Source: Gordonia oryzae
GTDB lineage: Bacteria > Actinomycetota > Actinomycetes > Mycobacteriales > Mycobacteriaceae
Length of the DNA stretch: 64,000 bases
Assembly: GCF_003797185.1 (NCBI RefSeq)
Contig: NZ_RKMH01000010.1
Span: forward strand, 165,689 to 229,688
Direction: 5' to 3'
The notes beneath the pieces were generated by a model. It saw nothing but the letters and a program-made list of their open reading frames with translations, did not search any database and was not told the DNA's origin. Of this stretch, positions 45,034-52,047 are shown piece by piece. The position numbers and the translations under genes are program-made. The first letter of the stretch is position 1. The number at the start of each line of letters is the position of its first letter.

Positions 45034-46275
45034 TCAGGTGGCGTGGGCCCCGCTCGGACGCACCCCGGTGTAGACGCCCTCGGGGCGAAACCGTAACCGC
45101 GGCGCCTGGTATTCCTCGAGCGCATGCGCGATCCAGCCCGCGATCCGCGCCAGCGCGAAGATCGTCTCGGCGGCATCCGGACGCATCCGGTACCGCAACG
45201 CCAGTGCCGCCAGCGCCAGGTCGGAGTTGACGAAGGTCGACGGCCCGAGCGCCTCGACGATCGCGGTGACCGCAGGCTGCACGCGGCGATCACCACCACC
45301 GCTGCGCGCCAGCATCTCCAGCAACACCGTCGCCCGGGGATCGCGGGCCCGGTAGATCACGTGGCCGGTCCCGGGGATGGGGGTGTCGGCATAGAGGGCG
45401 TCGGCGATGGCCGCGGTCGGGTCGTCGAGGGCGTCGGCGAGGAAGCGGTAGGCCAATGTGGTTGCGCCACCGTGCATCGGGCCGTCGAAGGCACCGAGTC
45501 CGGCGCCGATGACGGCGTAGACGCTACCCCGCGCGCTGGCCGCGACCCGCGCGGCGACGGTGCCTGCGGCCAGGTCGTGGTCGGCGAGCGCGACCAGTGC
45601 GGCGTTGAGCACCTTGACCGCACGTGGTGTCGCGGGCTCGTCGGTCAGACGTGGCCACAGTCGTTGTGCCAGTGAACCTTCCGATTCCAATTCTGCTGTC
45701 GACGGCCCGGGAGCCAGTGCGTCGACGGCGGTGACGAGGACGCGGGTGGCCTTCTCGGTGACGGCGCCGGGTTCGATGTGATGGCGCAACGGGTCTCGAG
45801 CCCCGAGTAGGTCGACGGCGAGCCGAATCCGGTCCAGCCCGCGCGAGTTGGTTCCGGCGACACGTCGCACCGCGGCTCCGATTCCCTGCGCCGGCTGGGC
45901 CGCAGTCCACCTTTCACCCCAAAGTAATTGGGCGACATCCTCATAGCTCGTCGTCCGGGCGAGGTCGGCGACGTCGTGGCCACGATAGTGCAGCCGATCG
46001 TCGTGCAGATAGGTCAGCTGGGTGCGGATGCGTTCGGCGACGCCGGCCGGCGGCCGATGTCGCGAGCCCTGCAGGAGCCCGTCGACCTCGTCGACGGCGA
46101 ACATGCTGCCGTCGTATCCGGCGATGCGGGAACTGTGCAGGCGACCGCGGCTGACATAGGCGTAGACGGTGGAGAGCTTCACGCCCAACACCTTTGCGAC
46201 CTGTTCGGTGGTCAGGTAGTCGCGCCCGTCGTGCCGGATGGGCGTCGGGAATCGGCGGGTGTGCGCGCGGGTCAC
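45034..46275 (-). CDS. Citrate synthase-like protein with N-terminal HTH domain
   Basis: 413-residue protein. Residues about 15-70 form a MerR/excisionase-type helix-turn-helix (LTTEQVAKVLGVKLSTVYAY). The rest is a citrate synthase fold with the His-containing loops MHGGATTLAY and TGHVIYRARDPRA and an Asp in FVNSDLALAAL. It may act as a DNA-binding sensor of citrate-cycle metabolites, as an enzyme, or as both. GTG 46275 is the start. A perfect palindrome at 46279-46291 lies four bases upstream, suggesting autoregulation and control of the divergent citrate synthase. Confidence 0.85.
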   Translation of the reverse strand: MTRAHTRRFPTPIRHDGRDYLTTEQVAKVLGVKLSTVYAYVSRGRLHSSRIAGYDGSMFAVDEVDGLLQGSRHRPPAGVAERIRTQLTYLHDDRLHYRGHDVADLARTTSYEDVAQLLWGERWTAAQPAQGIGAAVRRVAGTNSRGLDRIRLAVDLLGARDPLRHHIEPGAVTEKATRVLVTAVDALAPGPSTAELESEGSLAQRLWPRLTDEPATPRAVKVLNAALVALADHDLAAGTVAARVAASARGSVYAVIGAGLGAFDGPMHGGATTLAYRFLADALDDPTAAIADALYADTPIPGTGHVIYRARDPRATVLLEMLARSGGGDRRVQPAVTAIVEALGPSTFVNSDLALAALALRYRMRPDAAETIFALARIAGWIAHALEEYQAPRLRFRPEGVYTGVRPSGAHAT

Positions 46276-46278
46276 GCA

Positions 46279-46291
46279 TTGATTGAATCAA
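46279..46291. promoter_or_regulatory. Palindromic operator candidate between citrate synthase genes
   Basis: TTGATTGAATCAA is a perfect inverted repeat (6-bp arms around one base) in the 98-bp gap between the HTH-citrate synthase (−) and the second citrate synthase (+). Its position suits autorepression by the HTH protein. Confidence 0.5.
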
Positions 46292-46373
46292 CATTGACCA
46301 CACTGCTCAACCTCGCCACCCTGAGAGCACGGAGCCGCCGACGGAGCGGACTCCAACAGCGTCAGGAGTTGTG

Positions 46374-47522
46374 ATGACCGAACCACTGATCGCCCCGCCG
46401 GGACTACACGACCTCATCGTCGCCGATACCGAGATCGGCGACGTGCGTGGCGCCGAGGGCTTCTATCACTACCGCCAGTACTCGGCGATCGAGTTGGCGC
46501 GCACCCGCTCATTCGAGGAGGTGTGGTTCCTGTTCCTGTACGGCCATCTGCCGAGTGCCGCCGAACTCGACGACTTCGTCGAGGTGGTGCACCGGATGTC
46601 GGTGCTGCCGCCCGAGGTCGGGGGCATCCTCACCGCGGCGGCGCTGCTCGGCGGTGAGCGGGACTCGTTGTCGGGGCTGCGCACCGTGCTGTCGGCGGCG
46701 GGCAGCGCGACCGGGGTCCGGCCACTCTGGGACAGCGATGACCAACAGCGCCGCACCGACGCCATTCGGGTGGCCGCCCTCACCCCGACGATCCTCGGTG
46801 CGCTCGCCCGCATCCGCGCCGGCGAGGAGCCGCTGCAGCCGCGCCGCGACCTGTCCGCGGCGGCCAACTGGCTCTACCTGATCTCCGGTCAGGAGCCGAC
46901 GCCGCAGCACGTGCGGGCCATCGAGCACTATCTGATCGCCACGATCGACCACGGTTTCAACGCATCGACGTTCACCGCCCGGGTCATCGCCTCCACCGGC
47001 GCCGACGTCGTCGCGGCGGTGTGCGGGGCCATCGGTTCGTTCTCTGGGCCGCTGCACGGTGGTGCTCCCGACCGCGCACTCGATGCGCTGGACGAGATCG
47101 CCGCATTCGGCGACCCCGCCGAATGGGCCCGCCGCCAGGTCGACGAGCACCAGCGCATCATGGGGTTCGGGCACGCCGTCTATCGCACGGCCGATCCGCG
47201 CGCAACGATGCTGCGCGACATCGCCGCTGAACTCGGTGGGCCCCTCGTCGAGCAGGCCGTCGCCGCCGAGGCCGCCATCACCGAGGTCCTGGCGCAGGCC
47301 CACCCCGATCAGCCGCGTTACGCCAACGTCGAGTTCTATGCCGGTGTGGTGATGGAATGCTGCGGCGTGCCGCGGTCGATGTTCACCCCGACCTTCGCGG
47401 TCAGTCGGGTCGTGGGTTGGTGTGCGAACATCCTCGAGCAGGCCCGCTCTCGCAAGATCATCCGTCCCGCCGCACGGTATGTCGGTCCGCTCCCGGCCGA
47501 ACCCGCCGCCGTGCCAGACTGA
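46374..47522 (+). CDS. citA: Citrate synthase 2
   Basis: Citrate synthase of about 382 residues, condensing oxaloacetate and acetyl-CoA. The oxaloacetate-binding and catalytic His loops are GPLHGGAPDRALD and MGFGHAVYRTADPRA. The third catalytic position, normally Asp, is Glu here (ANVEFYAGVVM). ATG 46374 follows AGGAG at 46364-46368. Short-chain 2-methylcitrate synthase activity is an alternative. It is divergent from the HTH-citrate synthase. Confidence 0.87.
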   Translation: MTEPLIAPPGLHDLIVADTEIGDVRGAEGFYHYRQYSAIELARTRSFEEVWFLFLYGHLPSAAELDDFVEVVHRMSVLPPEVGGILTAAALLGGERDSLSGLRTVLSAAGSATGVRPLWDSDDQQRRTDAIRVAALTPTILGALARIRAGEEPLQPRRDLSAAANWLYLISGQEPTPQHVRAIEHYLIATIDHGFNASTFTARVIASTGADVVAAVCGAIGSFSGPLHGGAPDRALDALDEIAAFGDPAEWARRQVDEHQRIMGFGHAVYRTADPRATMLRDIAAELGGPLVEQAVAAEAAITEVLAQAHPDQPRYANVEFYAGVVMECCGVPRSMFTPTFAVSRVVGWCANILEQARSRKIIRPAARYVGPLPAEPAAVPD

Positions 47523-47526
47523 TCGC

Positions 47527-48054
47527 ATGGCACGACCGGTCTTTCTGATCCGCGCGATCAACGTCGGTGGCGCAAAGCTGCCGATGGCGGAATTGCGTTC
47601 CACGGCAACCGAACTCGGTGCCACCGACGTGAGCACCCACATCGCGTCCGGTAATCTGATCTGCACGCCACACGACTCCGCCGACGACTTCGCACGGGCA
47701 CTGCAGGCCGCGATCGAGGAACGCTACGGCTTCTCCCGGGAGGTGATCACCCGGTCGGTGACGCAACTGCGCGACGCATTCGCGGCCTACCCGTTCGAGG
47801 CGAGCGACGAGAAGTTCGCACACATCTATTTCTTGACCGGTGAACCCGATACCGCCAAGGCAGAAGCCTTCGTGGCCAAGGACTTCGGCTCCGACGAACT
47901 CGCGGTCATCGGCAGCGACCTGCACATCCACTACGCGGCGGGGGTCGCCGGGAGCACACTGAGCGCACCCAAGATCGCCCGGGGTCTCGGGGTGACGGGT
48001 ACCGGACGCAACCTGCGGACGGTGCGCACGCTTATCGAACTCGCCGAGACCTGA
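47527..48054 (+). CDS. DUF1697 family protein
   Basis: 175-residue protein of the DUF1697 family, recognisable from the start FLIRAINVGGAKLPMAEL, the SGNLI core and the C-terminal TGTGRNLRTV segment. Function in this family is not established. ATG 47527 lies 4 bp after the citrate synthase stop, so it may be cotranscribed. Confidence 0.83.
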   Translation: MARPVFLIRAINVGGAKLPMAELRSTATELGATDVSTHIASGNLICTPHDSADDFARALQAAIEERYGFSREVITRSVTQLRDAFAAYPFEASDEKFAHIYFLTGEPDTAKAEAFVAKDFGSDELAVIGSDLHIHYAAGVAGSTLSAPKIARGLGVTGTGRNLRTVRTLIELAET

Positions 48055-48065
48055 ACCCGGCGGCG

Positions 48066-48163
48066 CCGGTCAGACGCGCAGTATGTGCCGCGGGTCAGAC
48101 GCGCAGCAGAGCCGCCGGTCAGACGCGCAGTATGTGCCGCGGGTCAGACGCGCAGCAGAGCCG
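48066..48163. repeat. Perfect 2 x 49-bp tandem duplication containing four shorter repeats
   Basis: Bases 48066-48114 and 48115-48163 are identical. Each unit itself holds two diverged copies of a 24-25 bp sequence sharing GGTCAGACGCGCAG. The second unit contains the last codons of the membrane protein gene at 48144, so the repeat arose by repeated copying of that gene's 3' end. Confidence 0.9.
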
Positions 48164-48626
48164 CAGTGACGGCTTGGATGTCCTCGCGTTGCTTCGCGAA
48201 CGGCGCTTCCCACAGTGTGCGGGGCAGCTCCTCGAGTTGTTCGACCACACCCTCGAGTTGTTGCAGGCGTTCGGTCTTGTCGTCGCCGTCGAGATCGGCC
48301 GCCGCAATCAGCTGATCGTCGAGGGCGAAGACGGCGTCGTCGAGCCGGTCGCGGTCGGCCAGGGTCGCCTCGTCATGCGGGATCGCCGGATTCTGATGCA
48401 CGTCGGCAATCGCATAGCGGACCCGCCGGTGCAGCAACGCCTCCGGTGAGGTGGCCGTCGTCCAGTTCTCCGGGGCGCGGCTCGGCCTGCCCGGAATCAG
48501 GTCGGTCGACCGCGCGAACGCCCGGACCCGCTTGTCGGAATCCCAGGCGAACCAGATCGCGCCGATCAGGATGAACAGTGCGACGAAGACTATGACGCCG
48601 ATGACAACGATCGCGATGGCCGACAT
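48144..48626 (-). CDS. Single-span membrane protein of unknown function
   Basis: 160-residue protein with an N-terminal hydrophobic helix (residues about 5-28) and a soluble, acidic, helical domain with coiled-coil tendency (residues about 90-140). The C-terminal AALLRV lies in the duplicated 49-bp repeat. No family recognised. Confidence 0.7.
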   Translation of the reverse strand: MSAIAIVVIGVIVFVALFILIGAIWFAWDSDKRVRAFARSTDLIPGRPSRAPENWTTATSPEALLHRRVRYAIADVHQNPAIPHDEATLADRDRLDDAVFALDDQLIAAADLDGDDKTERLQQLEGVVEQLEELPRTLWEAPFAKQREDIQAVTAALLRV

Positions 48627-48682
48627 AGTGCGACCTTAGCCCAGTCCCGTCGCGAGGCTGCGCGGCTCCGGCAGGGGTTACG

Positions 48683-49189
48683 TCATGCCGGCGGCTCCGT
48701 CGCATGCGCCGCGCGGACCTTCGCGGCGTTGACACGGGTGAGCACCCGATGCAGGTCCTCGAGGTCGGCGGGGTCCTCGCCAAGGGCGTCGACGACCGCC
48801 GGCGGGATCGTCAGCGCCTGCTCGCGCGGCGCCCACCCTGTGTCAGTGAGGGCGATGTCGACATTGCGTTCGTCGTCGTCACGACGGCGGCGTTCGATCA
48901 GCCCTTGGTCTCCGGCCGCTTCAGTAGCGGCCAGAGCGTTGCCGAATCGAGTTGCAGCACCACGCCAAGGTCCTTAGACCGCGCGGGGCGAGAACTCCCT
49001 CAGCGCGAGCATCACCAGGTAGTGCGGATGGGTCAGGCCGAGTGGCTCGAGCAGTCGGCGATAGATGCGCAGGACCGATCGGTTGGCGATGGCCAGGGCG
49101 GAACACACTTGTCGCTCCGGTGGCAACGGGTTATCGCCGAGGTCCGGTCCGTCGACCACCGCCGGTTCGCCGATTGTCGCTTCCGTCAT
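48683..49189 (-). pseudogene. Frameshifted MarR/OhrR-like regulator
   Basis: The frame from ATG 49189 encodes the start of a MarR-type regulator (RQVCSALAIANRSVLRIYRR, with the Cys position of OhrR-type peroxide sensors) and stops after 71 codons at 48974. A +1 shift recovers DLGVVLQLDSATLWPLLKRP. A second shift recovers the wing and C-terminus (GLIERRRRDDERNVDIALTD) to a TGA at 48683. Two indels in an otherwise complete 165-residue regulator indicate a recent pseudogene or sequencing errors. Confidence 0.7.
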
Positions 49190-49219
49190 GTGCCTGCACC
49201 CGATGACTCCACCGCTGCC

Positions 49220-49978
49220 TCACGTGGTAGGGCCGGCGGCCGGGGGCGGTCCGCTCGACGGTTTGCCCGCCACCCAGTCCTCGATGGTCAGTCCCCACTT
49301 GCCGAAGCGGTCGTCGAAGCTGTCGGCGCGCGTGGCGGCCCGTGCCTTCTTGGCCGGTGAATAGTGTCGGCCGGCCCACCGCGAGTGCGGCCGGGCCAGA
49401 CGGAGCGCACCGATCCACCCGACCGGCGGGAGGAACGCGCCGACCGCAGCGGTCGAATACTTGCCCTTCTCGACGCATACCAGGACGCAGCCGATGTGGA
49501 TTGGCAGCGCCACCAGCACGCCCCAATTCCCGTGCAGCTGTATATTGTCCGCGGCGGTGGAGTCGTCGAAGGGATTGACACCCAACGCCAATAGCCCGAG
49601 GGCGGCCGTCGTCAGCGAAACCACCTGTACCGAGAGTTGCCCCTCGGTACTCCAGTAGACGTCGCCGAGATGCAGGATCAAGGCGAACTCGTCGAGAACC
49701 AGGCTCGCGCCGACACCGATGAGGACCGCAGCGATCAGCGCTCCCGGACGATGGCCGGCAACGGTCACCGACATCACCGCACCGACCAAGAGCAGCACCA
49801 GCCCCGGCACGGCGTGGTGGATGTGCACACCGCCGCGCACATTGTTGTGGAAGGGCCCTCGGCCGGCGCGGATCAACCGGGTGATGGTGCGGGTGATGAC
49901 AAAGGTCAGCAGGAACGCAAGGAACAGCAACGACAGCGGCAACCGGCCCGAATGCCAGAAGGTGTCGACGGCGCTCAC
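49220..49978 (-). CDS. Multi-span integral membrane protein
   Basis: About 252 residues with six predicted membrane helices and a conserved-looking His cluster in GGVHIHHAVPG near residue 55. The start is GTG 49978, 7 bp after the CoA-binding protein stop; the longer frame to 50209 is antisense-like, Pro/Arg-rich and unlikely. No family name assigned. Possibly cotranscribed with the CoA-binding protein. Confidence 0.72.
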   Translation of the reverse strand: MSAVDTFWHSGRLPLSLLFLAFLLTFVITRTITRLIRAGRGPFHNNVRGGVHIHHAVPGLVLLLVGAVMSVTVAGHRPGALIAAVLIGVGASLVLDEFALILHLGDVYWSTEGQLSVQVVSLTTAALGLLALGVNPFDDSTAADNIQLHGNWGVLVALPIHIGCVLVCVEKGKYSTAAVGAFLPPVGWIGALRLARPHSRWAGRHYSPAKKARAATRADSFDDRFGKWGLTIEDWVAGKPSSGPPPAAGPTT

Positions 49979-49985
49979 CTCAGCG

Positions 49986-50402
49986 TCAGGCGCCTGCGGT
50001 GATCCCGGTGCGGCGCTGCTCGATGATGAGGCAACGGTCCTCGACGTAGAGCAGGCCGGCCGACTCGGCGATCTCCCGGGCCTCCGGTGAGGCGATACCC
50101 AACTGCAGCCAGAGTGCGGTGGCGCCGGCGGCCACGGCCTGCCGGGCGATCTCCGGGGTGTCGGCGGACGGGCGGAAGACGTCGACGAGACCGATTTGTT
50201 CGGGCACATCGGCCAGCGTCGGGTACACCTGCTCCCCGACGATCTCGGTGGCGGTGGGATTGACCGGGATGATCCGCCATCCCTTCGACTTCATGTACTC
50301 CGGAACCTCGTTGGCGGCCTTGGTCGGATTGGCACTGGCCCCGACCACCGTGATGGTGTCGTAGGTGAGCAGGATCTGTTCGACGACCTCATCGGTACTC
50401 AT
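49986..50402 (-). CDS. CoA-binding protein (YccU-like)
   Basis: Rossmann-type CoA-binding domain protein of 138 residues. It begins ITVVGASANPTKAANEV and has the characteristic WLQLGIASPEA segment and the C-terminal DRCLIIE. The family binds CoA and may regulate acyl-CoA metabolism; no catalytic activity is established. Its ATG overlaps the stop of a decayed upstream gene by 4 bp. Confidence 0.87.
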   Translation of the reverse strand: MSTDEVVEQILLTYDTITVVGASANPTKAANEVPEYMKSKGWRIIPVNPTATEIVGEQVYPTLADVPEQIGLVDVFRPSADTPEIARQAVAAGATALWLQLGIASPEAREIAESAGLLYVEDRCLIIEQRRTGITAGA

Positions 50403-50804
50403 GGCGCCAGTTTAGGGCGTTGCGTACCAGTGGCGACCGCAAGCTGTGATCCGGGGGCGGAGAAGGAGCGGTAGGTGCACAGCACAGCCGGCCACATCCA
50501 GATGCCGCCACGGGGTTCCGAAAACGGCTGTCGCTCACCGTCACGAACGACGGATCCGATACTGCTTCGACCACGTGTGAGATCAGTGTTGGCGACCAAG
50601 TGAAGTAGGCACAGAGCACGACGGGTGCGTCTGCATCGGCGACCTGCTCGGGCAGCGTCGAGTAGTACGCCGAGGTGTCGTCGCCCGATCCATCGCGTCG
50701 GTTCGGTCGACGCGCCAACCCTTCGGGTCCACCGCGACCGGATTCAGTAAGCACCCATGCGTTGCCGCCGAATCATGATGTTCTGTATTACTTTTCGCCA
50801 TCAA
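50399..50804 (-). pseudogene. Decayed hypothetical gene coupled to the CoA-binding protein
   Basis: Protein-like sequence runs through three frames on the − strand. It starts at ATG 50804 (NPVAVDPKGWRVDRTDAMDR), continues from about 50680 (YYSTLPEQVADADAPVVLCA), and from about 50545 (GERQPFSEPRGGIWMWPAVL) to a TGA at 50399 that overlaps the ATG of the CoA-binding gene. The final ATGA overlap supports a former intact gene of about 135 codons with two indels. Family unknown. Confidence 0.55.
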
Positions 50805-51468
50805 ACTCGACGAGTACTGAGCGTTGCCGCACGATCGTGGTCACCGACGTGGCCAGCATGAGTCCGGTCGCAGCGATCCAGAGCACGGCCTCGGGGATGC
50901 GGGTGTACGCATACGCACCGGCAATGGCTCCGGCGGACAGAGCAATCCACATCACCATGTAGCGCAACCACGCGGTGCGGGAACCGCCGAAGAAGCCGTC
51001 CACCAGCCGTTGCCCGGCTTTGACCAGGGTTCCGGTCATATACGTCAACCCGATCGACACCTCGCCCCCGCGCTGAAACGTGGCGTTGAGCACGCCCATC
51101 GCCACCGAGATCACCAGGATCGCAGGCACGCCGACACCCAGCGACTGGGCGAGGGCGGAGCACCCGACGATCCCGGTGGTCGCCCACAGCACGACCACTC
51201 TGCCGTGAGCGAAACGTGACAGCACCGAACCGGTGACGACGCCGATGAAGAACAGCCCGATCAGCCCGGCGGCCCGCCCGGCCTGCACCCAGTCACCGGA
51301 GGCGGCATTCGCGGCCGCCCTGGTGGTGTTGCCGCTCATGAAGGACACGAAGAAGCCACCGAGATGTAGGAAACCGACGGCGTCGAGGTAGCCGGCGATA
51401 GCCGCCAACACCATTGCTAGCGCCAGTTCCCGCCTACGTATCGAGTGCACTCGCGGATTGTGGCACAT
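50788..51468 (-). CDS. DUF1275 (YoaK-like) membrane protein
   Basis: 226-residue protein with six predicted membrane helices. The family signature is at the start: AAIAGYLDAVGFLHLGGFFV then SFMSGNTT. The substrate or role of YoaK-type proteins is not known. A GTG at 51450 is an alternative start. Its 3' end overlaps the start of the decayed gene that follows by 17 bases. Confidence 0.85.
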   Translation of the reverse strand: MCHNPRVHSIRRRELALAMVLAAIAGYLDAVGFLHLGGFFVSFMSGNTTRAAANAASGDWVQAGRAAGLIGLFFIGVVTGSVLSRFAHGRVVVLWATTGIVGCSALAQSLGVGVPAILVISVAMGVLNATFQRGGEVSIGLTYMTGTLVKAGQRLVDGFFGGSRTAWLRYMVMWIALSAGAIAGAYAYTRIPEAVLWIAATGLMLATSVTTIVRQRSVLVEFDGEK

Positions 51469-51660
51469 ACGTGCGGGATGCAGCCCATCACGAGGAGAGA
51501 TGCAGCAAAGGGTCGCGCCAGGGGCGCAGGTAATCCAACAACGTGCTGATTCGACGATGCCGACCGGCGGAGGGGAGCGTCATGGCTTGTAAACGTCACT
51601 GGTGAGATCGACCCGAACCGCATACGCCCGTCGAGAATCGGCGGAAATGCAGCGTCGAGT
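51469..51660. other. Intergenic region
   Basis: About 190 bases between the DUF1275 gene start and the end of the HEPN-like gene. It should hold the DUF1275 promoter; no clear motif or coding sequence seen. Confidence 0.4.
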
Positions 51661-52047
51661 TCAGTGAACGTCCACCACTCCCATCACTTGTTCACACGCC
51701 GCCCGCACTTCCCCGACAGTGGGCGGTAGCTCGTAGGCGTGCACGTGGCAGTAGCCGCTGAGCCGGTACCACGACAGGACGAGCGCCTGCCCGGCCTCGG
51801 TGTGGTCAAGGGACTTCAGGATCGCCAGTTTGGATCTGGTGGTCGCTCCGGGGACGGGTCCGACGAGTTCGGTGCAGCGTGTCTCGATGAGCGCCTCGGT
51901 AGCCTGCCGGGCGAGGAACGCCGCGAGTGTCGCCGAGTGCCCCGACGAGTGGCCCGCGAGGATGGCGTCGGCCTGCGCGAGTAACGCCACTGCGGCGGCG
52001 CGACCCTCGTCGCTCATGTCGCCGTCGCCCATGTCGCCGTCGCTCAT
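51661..52047 (-). CDS. HEPN-like small protein paired with SMC-like ATPase
   Basis: 128-residue helical protein. It begins with a 15-bp coding repeat (MSDGD/MGDGD/MSDEG). It then has a HEPN-like helical pair: AFLARQATEALIETRC, and later YRLSGYCHVHAYEL, which contains the Arg-x5-His motif of HEPN ribonucleases. Its ATG overlaps the ATPase stop by 4 bp, so the two are translated together. HEPN proteins paired with ATPases are commonly toxic RNases of phage defence. Alternative: a nucleic-acid-binding accessory subunit without activity. Confidence 0.65.
   Translation of the reverse strand: MSDGDMGDGDMSDEGRAAAVALLAQADAILAGHSSGHSATLAAFLARQATEALIETRCTELVGPVPGATTRSKLAILKSLDHTEAGQALVLSWYRLSGYCHVHAYELPPTVGEVRAACEQVMGVVDVH

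Noticed and set aside
48066..48163. Repeats considered as a CRISPR array
   Set aside because: The units are directly adjacent with no unique spacers, and they derive from a gene's 3' end; no cas genes nearby.
49979..50209. N-terminal extension of the multi-span membrane protein
   Set aside because: Pro/Arg/Ser-rich and overlapping the CoA-binding protein gene in another frame; GTG 49978 is a better start.
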